From positions 3,337,001-3,401,000 of the forward strand of contig NZ_CP076620.1 of NCBI RefSeq assembly GCF_020911725.1: a stretch of DNA of 64,000 nt, in the 5' to 3' direction. The notes below the pieces were generated by a model that saw only the letters and a program-made list of their open reading frames with translations, had not been told where the DNA came from and searched no databases. Shown here in pieces: positions 52,830 to 60,836 of the stretch; position 1 is the stretch's first letter; the number at the start of each line of letters is the position of its first letter. The stretch is from Clostridium cadaveris. Its GTDB lineage: Bacteria > Bacillota > Clostridia > Clostridiales > Clostridiaceae. Made by a program: the position numbers and the translations under genes.

Positions 52830-54740
52830 TTATTTCATGCTCTTATTTCTCTGAATTTCTTCATTCAGTTCATTTAGATAAGTCCATCTATCATACTTTT
52901 CTTCCAGCTTTGCTTCCGTCGCCTCTTTTTCCGCTAACAGTTCTTGAAGTTTGCTAAAATCTGAACTATATCTGTCTATAGACTCATCTAGTTCTTGAAT
53001 CTTGTTTTCTAAAGACTCTATGACCTCATCAATCTCATCAAACTCTTTTTGCTCTTTATAAGAAAATTTAAGCTGCTTTTGCTTTTTCTCTTCATTCTTT
53101 TGCTGAGGCCTTTCTTTTTTAGGAGTTTTATCCACAACTGTAGATAAATTTTTTTCCTCAACTATTAATAAGTAATCCCCATAGTTTCCGTTATACCTCT
53201 CTATAAATCCATTACCTTCATATGCAAATATCTTATTACATACTCTGTCTAAGAAATATCTATCGTGAGACACTGTTATCACAGGTCCATTAAAATCATC
53301 TAAAAAATCTTCGAGTATTGTAAGTGTTGCTATGTCTAGGTCATTTGTAGGTTCATCTAAAAGAAGTACATTGGGAGCACCCATAAGCACTCTTAATAAA
53401 TAAAGTCTTCTTCTCTCTCCTCCTGAAAGTTTTCCTATATAGGTATACTGCATGGAACCTGTAAATAGAAACTTTTCAAGCATCTGAGATGCTGTTATCC
53501 TATCTCCATTTGCTAGAGGAAGATACTCAGCAATTTCTTTTACATAATCTATAACCCTCATGTCTTCATCCATGTGATAAGTTTCTTGCGAGAAATAACC
53601 TATCTTTACTGTATCACCAACATCAATAGTACCACTGTCTGCCTTAATCTCTCCGCTTATTATGTTCATAAGCGTTGATTTTCCTATACCATTAGGTCCT
53701 ACAATTCCTATTCTATCATCTCTCAAAAGTATATAGCTGAAATCATCTATGTATTTCTTTCCTTCGAAAGATTTCTCTACATTCTCCATCTCTATTACCT
53801 TGTTTCCAAGTCTTGACCCTTGTACCGAAAGCTCCACATTTTCCTGAGACTTATATCCCATGCTATCCTTAAGATCTTCAAATCTGTCTATTCTAGCCTT
53901 CTGCTTTGTGCTTCTAGCTTTAGCTCCTCTCTTAATCCATGCAAGCTCTTTCCTAAAAAGGCTTTCCTTTTTCTTTTGAGTTGCAATCTCCTCAGCTTCT
54001 CTCTCTGCCTTCTTCTCAACAAACAAACTGTAATTTCCCTCATAGCTGTAAAGTGAGCCATCATATATTTCAAGAATTCTATTTGTAACTCTATCTAAGA
54101 AATATCTATCATGGGTTATCATTATAAATGCACCTTTTCTACTATTAAGGTAACCTTCTAGCCATGTTATAGTTTCGCTATCCATATGGTTTGTAGGTTC
54201 ATCTAATACTAGAAGTTCACTAGGAGTGATAAGTGCACTAGCAAGTGATATTCTCTTCCTCTGTCCTCCAGACAAGTCTCCAATCTTAGCTTTAAAATCA
54301 CTTATTCCAAGCTTAGTAAGTATTGTTTTTGCTTCGCTCTCTAGATCCCAAAGAGCCATAGTGTCTATTTTACTTTGAATACTAATTAATCTATCTGATA
54401 AATCTTCGCCTTCATTAACACGTTCTAAAACGTCCTCATATTCTCTTAAAAGCTTCATCTCTTTTGAATTACCTTTGAATACCTGTTCTAAAACTGTAGC
54501 TTCAAAATCGTAATCTGGATTTTGAGGAAGGTACTCTATTCTAACTTTATTGCCCTTTATTATGCTACCACTGTCTTCATGCTCAACGCCTGCGATAATT
54601 TTAAGGAAAGTTGATTTACCTGTGCCATTGATTCCAATTACACCAATCTTGTCTCCCTCATTTATTCCTAAAGATATATTATCTAAAAGTTTCTTTTCAC
54701 TATAATTTTTGCTTATGTTCTCCAATGTTATTAAGTTCAT
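52830..54740 (-). CDS. ABC-F family ATPase, Uup-like
   Basis: A 636-residue soluble protein with two ABC domains and no membrane helices. Walker A motifs are GINGTGKSTFLK and GPNGIGKSTLMN, with signatures LSGGQRKR and LSGGERRR. A C-terminal coiled coil (about 545-636) is of the Uup type. ABC-F proteins act on the ribosome or on branched DNA rather than as transporters. GAGGAGG decides the ATG at 54740; the frame is open 63 nt upstream. No drug-resistance role can be inferred. Confidence 0.92.
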   Translation of the reverse strand: MNLITLENISKNYSEKKLLDNISLGINEGDKIGVIGINGTGKSTFLKIIAGVEHEDSGSIIKGNKVRIEYLPQNPDYDFEATVLEQVFKGNSKEMKLLREYEDVLERVNEGEDLSDRLISIQSKIDTMALWDLESEAKTILTKLGISDFKAKIGDLSGGQRKRISLASALITPSELLVLDEPTNHMDSETITWLEGYLNSRKGAFIMITHDRYFLDRVTNRILEIYDGSLYSYEGNYSLFVEKKAEREAEEIATQKKKESLFRKELAWIKRGAKARSTKQKARIDRFEDLKDSMGYKSQENVELSVQGSRLGNKVIEMENVEKSFEGKKYIDDFSYILLRDDRIGIVGPNGIGKSTLMNIISGEIKADSGTIDVGDTVKIGYFSQETYHMDEDMRVIDYVKEIAEYLPLANGDRITASQMLEKFLFTGSMQYTYIGKLSGGERRRLYLLRVLMGAPNVLLLDEPTNDLDIATLTILEDFLDDFNGPVITVSHDRYFLDRVCNKIFAYEGNGFIERYNGNYGDYLLIVEEKNLSTVVDKTPKKERPQQKNEEKKQKQLKFSYKEQKEFDEIDEVIESLENKIQELDESIDRYSSDFSKLQELLAEKEATEAKLEEKYDRWTYLNELNEEIQRNKSMK

Positions 54741-54892
54741 AAAAATCCTCCTCGTAAAGTAGGTATCTTTATTAATTATAGGATAAGATTTCACTTTATA
54801 CAAAGATAAAATAACTTTGCCGATATTTTTATGATACCAGGAGAAATTATGATATAATCTAATATATTAAATTCACAAAGGAGATGAGCTTA

Positions 54893-56068
54893 TTGTCATC
54901 AAAATTCTACTTGCATAAGGGTAAAGGTCGTAAAGCTGAAAATGGATGCCCATGGATATATACAGATGAGATTAACGAGTACGATGGAGAATACACCAAT
55001 GGAGATATAGTTGAAGTTTATAATTTTAAAGGAAACTTCATAGGCAAAGGTTACATAAATGATGCTTCAAAGATAACTATAAGAATGATGACTAGGGATA
55101 TAAATGAGGAAATAGACAGAGACTTCTTTAAAAGACGTATGGAAGCTGCTTGGAATTATAGAAAAAAAGTTATAGATACTTCAAGCTGCCGTTTTGTATT
55201 TGGAGAAGCTGACTTTCTTCCTGGACTTACTATAGATAAATACGAGGACTACTACGTTATTCAAATATCTTCTCTAGGAATGGATAAATACAGAGATATA
55301 ATCGTAGATATCCTTATGAATGATTTCGGAGGAAAGGGCGTTTACGAAAGAAGTGACATAGCTTCTAGAGAGCTTGAAGGTCTTTCTCAGAAAAAAGGTT
55401 TCCTCACTAATCCATTCCCAACTGACATTGAAATAGAAGAAAATGGAGTTAAATATTTAGTTGATTTAGAGAACGGACAAAAGACTGGTTTCTTCTTAGA
55501 CCAAAAGGAAAACAGGGCTGCAATCCATAGAATATGCAAGGATGCTACAGTTTTAGACTGCTTCACTCACACAGGTTCTTTTGCATTAAATGCTGGTATA
55601 GCAGGTGCAAAGTCAGTACTTGGAGTTGACGTATCTCAGCATGCTGTAGATTGTGCTACAAGAAATGCAGAGCTTAATAATCTTCAAGACACTGTAAAAT
55701 TTGAATGTCACAATGCTTTTGACGTACTTCCACAGTGGGCTAAGGAAGGAAGACAGTTCGATGTAGTTATACTTGACCCTCCAGCTTTCACCAAGTCTAG
55801 AAACACTGTAAATGGTGCTAAAAGAGGATATAAAGAAATTAATTTAAGAGGGCTTAAGATGGTAAAGCCTTACGGTTATTTTGTAACATGCTCCTGCTCA
55901 CACTTCATGAGAGAATATTTATTAAAAGCTACTATCATGGAAGCTGCTATGGATGCTAGAAGATCTATAAGACAGGTTGAATTCAGAACCCAAAGTGCAG
56001 ACCATCCAATACTTTGGAATTCAGATGAATCTTATTATCTAAAATTTTATATATTCCAGGTAGTTTAG
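54893..56068 (+). CDS. 23S rRNA cytosine methyltransferase, RlmI-like
   Basis: A 391-residue protein: N-terminal PUA domain (about 1-75, FYLHKGKGRKAENGCPWIYTDEI), then the SAM-dependent fold with VLDCFTHTGSFALNAG, a DPPAFTKSR motif and the nucleophilic Cys region TCSCSHFM. The family makes m5C1962-type marks in 23S rRNA. The best start is TTG at 54893, 9 nt after AAGGAG; the ATG at 54884 sits directly on that site with no spacer. Confidence 0.92.
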   Translation: MSSKFYLHKGKGRKAENGCPWIYTDEINEYDGEYTNGDIVEVYNFKGNFIGKGYINDASKITIRMMTRDINEEIDRDFFKRRMEAAWNYRKKVIDTSSCRFVFGEADFLPGLTIDKYEDYYVIQISSLGMDKYRDIIVDILMNDFGGKGVYERSDIASRELEGLSQKKGFLTNPFPTDIEIEENGVKYLVDLENGQKTGFFLDQKENRAAIHRICKDATVLDCFTHTGSFALNAGIAGAKSVLGVDVSQHAVDCATRNAELNNLQDTVKFECHNAFDVLPQWAKEGRQFDVVILDPPAFTKSRNTVNGAKRGYKEINLRGLKMVKPYGYFVTCSCSHFMREYLLKATIMEAAMDARRSIRQVEFRTQSADHPILWNSDESYYLKFYIFQVV

Positions 56069-56070
56069 AA

Positions 56071-56098
56071 AAAAAGATGCTTTTAGGCATCTTTTTTT
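56071..56098 (+). terminator. Terminator of the RlmI-like gene
   Basis: Stem AAAAAGATGC/GCATCTTTTT (56071-56080 with 56087-56096) with 6-nt loop, 2 nt after the stop codon. Confidence 0.88.
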
Positions 56099-56135
56099 AG
56101 TTAAGAGTTACGTAGTGAAGAGTGAATAGTTGATA
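56097..56135 (+). repeat. Dispersed 3'-end repeat, copy 2 (after the RlmI-like gene)
   Basis: Reads TTAGTTAAGAGTTACGTAG, then TGAAGAGTGAATAGTTGATA, directly behind the terminator. It matches copies 1 and 3 over about 38 nt and is oriented with the upstream gene. Confidence 0.8.
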
Positions 56136-56177
56136 TAGCACAAAGTTTAGGTTAATATTTCACACAACTTTGTCTTT

Positions 56178-56480
56178 ATGTTATTCTTTAATTATAAAAA
56201 AATGGTTGACTCATATCCCAACATAGAAGTTATAAAGTCCGAAGATATTCTTGATCAAATTAACCGTAATAAAATGGAGAAAATCATTAAAGATAGCGAA
56301 AACTTAAACGGCATCTTTAATATATCAAGAATAGATAAAATGAAAAAATATCATTCTATGTGGTCACAAGCCCATACTATATATCTGGAACAACTGTATC
56401 TTAAAGATAAATCTAGAACTTCTGATTTTAACGAACAAGATAAAAAAAAATATGGTAGCTTATCTTTCTTTAATAGATGA
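56178..56480 (+). CDS. Doubtful reading frame or gene remnant (100 aa)
   Basis: A 100-codon frame with Lys/Asp/Glu-rich, globular-looking composition (VIKSEDILDQINRNKMEKIIKD, KKYHSMWSQAHTIYLEQLYLKD). There is no ribosome site before its ATG or before Met9. It lies just after repeat copy 2, which may have replaced its original 5' part. I do not recognise it. It may be a truncated gene or chance. Confidence 0.35.
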   Translation: MLFFNYKKMVDSYPNIEVIKSEDILDQINRNKMEKIIKDSENLNGIFNISRIDKMKKYHSMWSQAHTIYLEQLYLKDKSRTSDFNEQDKKKYGSLSFFNR

Positions 56481-56582
56481 AGTAATCAAAACTTATAATC
56501 TTGCACCTATTTCATCTAATTGATTCTAAGTTTTCTATGTTATAATTTGTATGTAATATCAAAATATTAAAGGGGGCTTTTA

Positions 56583-57155
56583 ATGAAATACATGGGTAAT
56601 AAAAAATATTGGGATGAAAAATTTGATACAAGAAGTGATACTCCATTAAGTCCTGAAAAATCATTAGTGGAAAATGAGGACTGTTTGAAAAAAGGATCTG
56701 TTCTAGATATAGCTTGTGGTGATGGAAGAAATACTTTGTTTTTACTTAAAAAAGGTTTTACTGTTACAGGGGTAGATTTTAGCAATAAGGCTCTTGAAAG
56801 ACTAAAAATGTTTGCTGAAAGAAATAGTTATCTAGTAAATACAGTGCAGCTTGATTTAAGTATGCCTGACTCTTTAAATAATATTGGAATTTTTGATAAC
56901 ATTCTAATTAACCACTATAGATTAAACAGAGAACAGCTTAAAAATATTAAAGACCATTTAACTGATGAAGGTATTTTATTTGTTTGTGGTTTTGGACATA
57001 AACATAAAGTTGATTCCAAAATTAGAAAAGATGATTTAATACAGCCAACGGATTTCGAAGATATATTGAAGTCTTTTGAGCTAATTAAGTATGTAGAAAA
57101 TCAAGATGACAGGGGATTTTTTGTTACCTATATTTTTAAAAAAATAATGAATTAA
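56583..57155 (+). CDS. Class I SAM-dependent methyltransferase
   Basis: A 190-residue methyltransferase. The SAM motif I is VLDIACGDGRNTLFLLKKG (about 40-58), followed by VTGVDFSNKALERLK. The YWDEKFDTRSDTPLSPEKSL N-terminus matches small Firmicute methyltransferases sometimes linked to tellurite resistance or unknown metabolites. The substrate is not predictable. AAAGGGGGC lies before the ATG. The following 130 bp contain a possible coding remnant and then the IS element. Confidence 0.88.
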   Translation: MKYMGNKKYWDEKFDTRSDTPLSPEKSLVENEDCLKKGSVLDIACGDGRNTLFLLKKGFTVTGVDFSNKALERLKMFAERNSYLVNTVQLDLSMPDSLNNIGIFDNILINHYRLNREQLKNIKDHLTDEGILFVCGFGHKHKVDSKIRKDDLIQPTDFEDILKSFELIKYVENQDDRGFFVTYIFKKIMN

Positions 57156-57173
57156 AATGGTTAAATAAAATAG

Positions 57174-57263
57174 TTTTCAAAAGAATATGTAGAAAAATGG
57201 GCTCTTAATTTAAAAGTAGGAGAATACATCATATCTGCATCAATAAAAGCAACAAAATCATAA
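57174..57263 (+). pseudogene. Possible 3' remnant of a gene before the IS element
   Basis: An open stretch of 29 codons with no start codon, ending TAA at 57261-57263 and encoding KEYVEKWALNLKVGEYIISAS-like sequence. It ends 9 nt before the left arm of the interrupted terminator. It looks like the tail of a deleted gene, but it is short enough to be chance. Confidence 0.3.
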
Positions 57264-57289
57264 AAGCAAACAAAAATCCAGCAACTAAG

Positions 57290-57337
57290 GGAATGTAGAT
57301 AGATTTGTGTAAATCAAATCTACTACATTCCTTTTTT
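57290..57337 (+). terminator. Inward-facing terminator at the IS left end
   Basis: GGAATGTAG + TAGATTTG (57290-57298, 57300-57307) pair with CAAATCTA + CTACATTCC (57315-57331): 17 pairs with one bulged A, a 7-nt loop and six T. It would stop outside transcription before the transposase gene. Confidence 0.8.
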
Positions 57338-57396
57338 GTATGTTTTGATGGTAGATTTGGAATAATATACATTAAAAAGATTGAGGAGGATTCCAA

Positions 57397-58623
57397 ATGA
57401 AAGTACCAGATATTGATTATCATGAAGAAGTTAAAAAGTGTAAGACTATGGAAGATGTAGTTGGCAAGAATGGATTGATGCAAAGACTTCTAAAGGATGT
57501 CATGCAGCAGTTATTAGAGGCAGAAATGGATGAACATTTAGGACGTGAGAAGTATGAGCGAACAGATGAAGACGAAGATAAGAATTACAGAAATGGTCAT
57601 TCTAAAAAGCTAGTGAAAAGCAGCTACGGGGAACTACCTATGGATATTCCAAGGGACAGGAAAGCAGAATTCGAACCAAGATCAATAAGAAAATATACAA
57701 CTGACTGCAATGAGTTAGATAACAAAATTATAAGCTTATATGCTCGTGGAATGTCAACAAGAGATATAGAATCAGAACTTGAAGACTTATATGGAATAGA
57801 GGTTTCACCATCAATGATATCAAAGATAACAGACAAAATTATGGTTGGAGCAGCTGAGTGGCAAAACAGAATGTTAGACCCAGTATATCCAATAGTATAC
57901 ATGGATGCAGTACACTTTAAAGTTAGAGATGAACACAGAATTGTGTCTAAGGCCGCCTATATTTGTATGGGCATTGATATGGAAGGCTATAAAGATATAT
58001 TAGGCATATGGATAGGCGAAGCAGAAGGTGCAAAGTTCTGGTTAAGCGTCTGCAATGATTTGAGCAATCGAGGAGTTAAGGATATATTGATAGCCTGCAT
58101 GGATGGCCTTAGAGGACTTCCAGATGCAATAAGAGCAGTATTTCCTAATGTTTGTATTCAAAACTGCATAATTCATCAGATTAGAAATTCTATAAAGTAT
58201 GTGTCATACAAGCATAGAAAAGAGTTCATGAATGATTTGAAACTAGTTTATAAGGCTGATACAGAAGAGCTTGCATTATCTAACTTGGATGAACTGAAGA
58301 GCAAATGGGATGATAAGTATGGCTCAGTTGTAGACTCCTGGTATGAAAACTGGGATAAGTTATCTACATACTTCTCCTACACTAAAGAAATTAGAAAAAT
58401 GATTTATACAACCAATACACTAGAAGGTTTTAACAGGCAAATAAGAAAGTTCACTAAAACACGCACAGTATTTCCTACTGATGATTCACTACATAAATCA
58501 TTGTATTTGGCCACTGATCAGATAATGAGGAAGTGGACTTCACCACTGCCAAACTGGGGTGTAACACTTTTAAAATTTGAGATAATGTTTAAAGACAGAA
58601 TTAACGAAGCATTAGCAGTATAG
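57397..58623 (+). CDS. IS256-family transposase (mutator type)
   Basis: A 408-residue DDE transposase of normal length. Catalytic residues: Asp170 (VYMDAVHFKVRD), Asp236 (ACMDGLRGLPDAI) and Glu343 (NTLEGFNRQIRK). The N-terminal part (QLLEAEMDEHLGREKYE, YRNGHSKK) is the DNA-binding region. GAGGAGG lies before the ATG. No frameshift or internal stop is present, so the element is probably active. Confidence 0.97.
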   Translation: MKVPDIDYHEEVKKCKTMEDVVGKNGLMQRLLKDVMQQLLEAEMDEHLGREKYERTDEDEDKNYRNGHSKKLVKSSYGELPMDIPRDRKAEFEPRSIRKYTTDCNELDNKIISLYARGMSTRDIESELEDLYGIEVSPSMISKITDKIMVGAAEWQNRMLDPVYPIVYMDAVHFKVRDEHRIVSKAAYICMGIDMEGYKDILGIWIGEAEGAKFWLSVCNDLSNRGVKDILIACMDGLRGLPDAIRAVFPNVCIQNCIIHQIRNSIKYVSYKHRKEFMNDLKLVYKADTEELALSNLDELKSKWDDKYGSVVDSWYENWDKLSTYFSYTKEIRKMIYTTNTLEGFNRQIRKFTKTRTVFPTDDSLHKSLYLATDQIMRKWTSPLPNWGVTLLKFEIMFKDRINEALAV

Positions 58624-58726
58624 CTTGTATTATTTATAAAAATTAAGTATATTTCACAAATTTTAGTGCAAGATAGAAATATAAAGAATTCTTATTTTTA
58701 GTATTAGTTGAAAAGCTTAAAAATAT

Positions 58727-58750
58727 AACTGGAAATGAAAATTTCCAGTT
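58727..58750 (+). other. Hairpin inside the IS, after the transposase gene
   Basis: Perfect 10-bp stem AACTGGAAAT/ATTTCCAGTT (58727-58736 with 58741-58750) and a 4-nt loop. The following sequence is A/T-rich without a clean T run; it may stop transposase mRNA or incoming transcription from the right. Confidence 0.55.
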
Positions 58751-58853
58751 ATATAAAAGATTTAATATCTAATTTACACAAATCGATGCACATTCTCGCA
58801 ACTAAGTTACTGGATTTTATTTGACTTTATAATATTATACTTTGTATTAATTA

Positions 58854-58889
58854 TTTCCAACTCTTCATTCTTCACTAAATAACTATTAA
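58854..58889 (-). repeat. Dispersed 3'-end repeat, copy 3 (after the comB-like gene)
   Basis: Begins on the base after the stop codon of the comB-like gene. On the minus strand it reads TTAATAGTTATTTAGTGAAG, then AATGAAGAGTTGGAAA. It is more diverged than copies 1 and 2. Confidence 0.7.
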
Positions 58890-59600
58890 CTATATAGTTA
58901 TCTCTCCATCAATATATTCAGGAGTATTATCTATGATATCTTTTTTCATACAATAATGTAAATCTCCATCAAGTCCTAAGGATTTTAAGATGTTGTAGTG
59001 ACGCGCATTCTTTATGAAAGAATCTATGTCTTTATTGTTTTCATATATATATTTTGCTGTAATAGCTATATCTGAAAGTTCTATTTTAGGATTATCATTT
59101 ATTAAAGTATCTATTAAATAACCTGCACATATAAAATCATCCATAGAAAATTGGCCCATAGTTCCTGAATTTACTATAACCACATCTTCATTTAGACTCT
59201 TCAATTTTTTGCATATAGCCTTTGCATTAAGCATAGCAGCAATAAATATGTGGCTTGCACCATCGCAGCCTTTTATAGCTCTAGTTCCATTACTGGTAGT
59301 TATAGCGAGAGTTTTGCCTTCAACAAATTCTCTCTTATACTCTAGTGGAGAATTTGAAAAGTCAAATCCTTCTATTTTTAATGCCTTTCTTTCTCCTCCT
59401 AGTATTACTTCCCCATCATGTTGTTTTGAATAATCAAAAGCTTCTTCTACTGTTAGGAATGGTACTACTTTCTTCGCACCATTATCTAGGGCTGTAACCA
59501 TTACGGATGTTGCTCTAAGCATGTCTATAACGACTGCAACCTTGCCTTGTAATTCTCCCTTTTTGATATGATCTGCTGATATTACTACATCAACCTTCAT
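58890..59600 (-). CDS. 2-phosphosulfolactate phosphatase family protein (ComB-like)
   Basis: A 236-residue ComB-family protein. Signature sequences are VVIDMLRATSVMVTALDNGAKKVVPF, GGERKALKIEGFDFSNSP, TTSNGTRAI and NSGTMGQFSMDDFICAG. ComB removes phosphate from phosphosulfolactate in coenzyme M synthesis, but bacteria such as this one lack that pathway as far as is known, so the real substrate may differ. ATG at 59600 gives the standard start (MKVDVVISAD); AAGGGAG is 12 nt upstream. It follows a PucR-type regulator by 29 nt. Confidence 0.87.
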   Translation of the reverse strand: MKVDVVISADHIKKGELQGKVAVVIDMLRATSVMVTALDNGAKKVVPFLTVEEAFDYSKQHDGEVILGGERKALKIEGFDFSNSPLEYKREFVEGKTLAITTSNGTRAIKGCDGASHIFIAAMLNAKAICKKLKSLNEDVVIVNSGTMGQFSMDDFICAGYLIDTLINDNPKIELSDIAITAKYIYENNKDIDSFIKNARHYNILKSLGLDGDLHYCMKKDIIDNTPEYIDGEITI

Positions 59601-59629
59601 TTCGTACTTCATCTCCCTTGATGCCACTA

Positions 59630-60571
59630 TTATTTTAATTCTTTCCAAATTAGAAAAGCAATTGTGAATGTAGCTGCTTGTCTAAAATTTCTTATATCAT
59701 AGCCAGTATCTTTAGCTATTTTATCTAATCTATATATTAGAGTATTTCTATGAATATAAAGATTCTTTGCTGCTTCACTTATATTAAGGTCACAGCTTAT
59801 AAATTCCTCAATTGTATTTAACATTTCATCGTCAAAATTATTGAATTTATCTTTAAATTCATTATAAAATTGTGCCTTAACTTTATTGCTTATATTGCAA
59901 ATTGCTCTTTCAAAAAACATATCAGAATAATTATATACATTGTCTTTACCACCGATTCTTTTGCCAAGATCCATAGCTTCTTTTCCTTCTTCATATGCTA
60001 TTTTTATATCTTCTATACTGTAAGCAACTTCCCCATAGCTTACATAACATCTACAATTAAGCTTATCGCTCAAAAAGCTAACTATTTTTTTGCCTTCACG
60101 CTCTCTATTTTCAAAAACTCCTATAATTATAATTTCTTCTTCATATATCATCGAAATTATATTGCTTCCCTCATAGGCATTTTTTAATGCAGTTAATGTC
60201 TCATACTTGCTTCCTTCTATAGATATGATAAATAATGTACATCCCGTTTCTACCATTGGCAGATTTTTTCTGAACTTATCTAACGGAACCTTATTTCCTT
60301 GAAGTACATCTCCAAAGAACTGCTCCCTTAAGTAAAATATGTCTTTATATTTATCTTCTATATAGCATTTTATAATTGGTAAACATGCCTCCATAGACTT
60401 TTCAACTTCTAATATCCCCCTATTATTGCCTAATGACACTTCTGTCAAGCTTTTTTCAACACTACTTGATTTCAATCTACAGAATACTAATGCTTTCCCT
60501 TCATTCCAAAGATTAAAATCAATCTTAGTATTGTCAGCAAGCTCTTCTAAAAAGTTTTTAAAATAGTACAT
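59630..60571 (-). CDS. PucR/CdaR-like transcriptional regulator
   Basis: A 313-residue regulator. The C-terminal helix-turn-helix (about 250-310, FISCDLNISEAAKNLYIHRNTLIYRLDKIAKDTGYDIRN) is the PucR/CdaR type. The central region (about 110-220) resembles the GGDEF-like domain of CdaR proteins (VSYGEVAYSIEDIKIAYEEGKEAMDLGKR). It likely senses a metabolite and controls the comB-like gene directly downstream (inference). GGAGG precedes the ATG. Confidence 0.9.
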   Translation of the reverse strand: MYYFKNFLEELADNTKIDFNLWNEGKALVFCRLKSSSVEKSLTEVSLGNNRGILEVEKSMEACLPIIKCYIEDKYKDIFYLREQFFGDVLQGNKVPLDKFRKNLPMVETGCTLFIISIEGSKYETLTALKNAYEGSNIISMIYEEEIIIIGVFENREREGKKIVSFLSDKLNCRCYVSYGEVAYSIEDIKIAYEEGKEAMDLGKRIGGKDNVYNYSDMFFERAICNISNKVKAQFYNEFKDKFNNFDDEMLNTIEEFISCDLNISEAAKNLYIHRNTLIYRLDKIAKDTGYDIRNFRQAATFTIAFLIWKELK

Positions 60572-60600
60572 CTAGCTACCCTCCAACAATTATTCTTATG

Positions 60601-60759
60601 TTATTCCCTCAAATCAAATCTCTTTTCAACTATTGTAACTGAATTCTTCGCTTCAGATGGAATTTTAACTCCATCTGAAAATTAGAAATCATTATCTAGA
60701 AGCATGTCAATTGTTATCCCCCACATAAAAAGATGTGAAGTATCATAATAACCAGCCAT
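60601..60759 (-). pseudogene. Small gene broken by an in-frame stop codon
   Basis: A 53-codon frame from ATG at 60759 to TAA at 60601, interrupted only by TAA at codon 26 (60684-60682). The two halves read like one small protein: MAGYYDTSHLFMWGITIDM... before the stop and FSDGVKIPSEAKNSVTIVEK... after it. No clear ribosome site precedes the ATG. I do not recognise the family. It lies between the radical SAM gene and the PucR-like regulator. Confidence 0.5.
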
Positions 60760-60797
60760 TAGATAAATTCAGTAAAGCTTGTCCTTGCTATCTTTGT

Positions 60798-60819
60798 GCT
60801 TAGATTTTAAAATCTAAGC
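60798..60819. repeat. Perfect 22-bp palindrome after the radical SAM gene
   Basis: GCTTAGATTTT/AAAATCTAAGC, 18 nt past the stop of the radical SAM gene. There is no T run on the minus strand, so it is only a possible terminator. Confidence 0.55.
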
Positions 60820-60836
60820 TTTAAATCATTGTAATA

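Larger units (their letters stand above)
57289..58797 (+). mobile_element. IS256-family insertion sequence, complete
   Basis: A 1509-bp element. Imperfect 26-bp terminal inverted repeats: 57289-57314 (starts GGGAATGTAGAT) and 58772-58797 (complement starts GAGAATGTGCAT), with 22 of 26 bases matching. It is flanked by an exact 8-bp target duplication GCAACTAA (57281-57288 and 58798-58805). Intact ends, duplication and transposase suggest recent insertion. Confidence 0.95.
57273..58818. terminator. Terminator hairpin split by the IS element
   Basis: Left arm AAAATCCAGCAAC (57273-57285) and right arm GTTACTGGATTTT (58806-58818) pair except for one C/A mismatch. Removing the IS and one target copy restores a hairpin with loop TAA and T tracts on both strands. 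It probably ended both the + strand unit and the comB-like gene. Confidence 0.75.

Noticed and set aside
60652-60679. Hairpin TTCAGATGGA/TCCATCTGAA as a terminator
   Set aside because: It lies inside the broken small gene, has no T run on either strand and is explained by the codons there.
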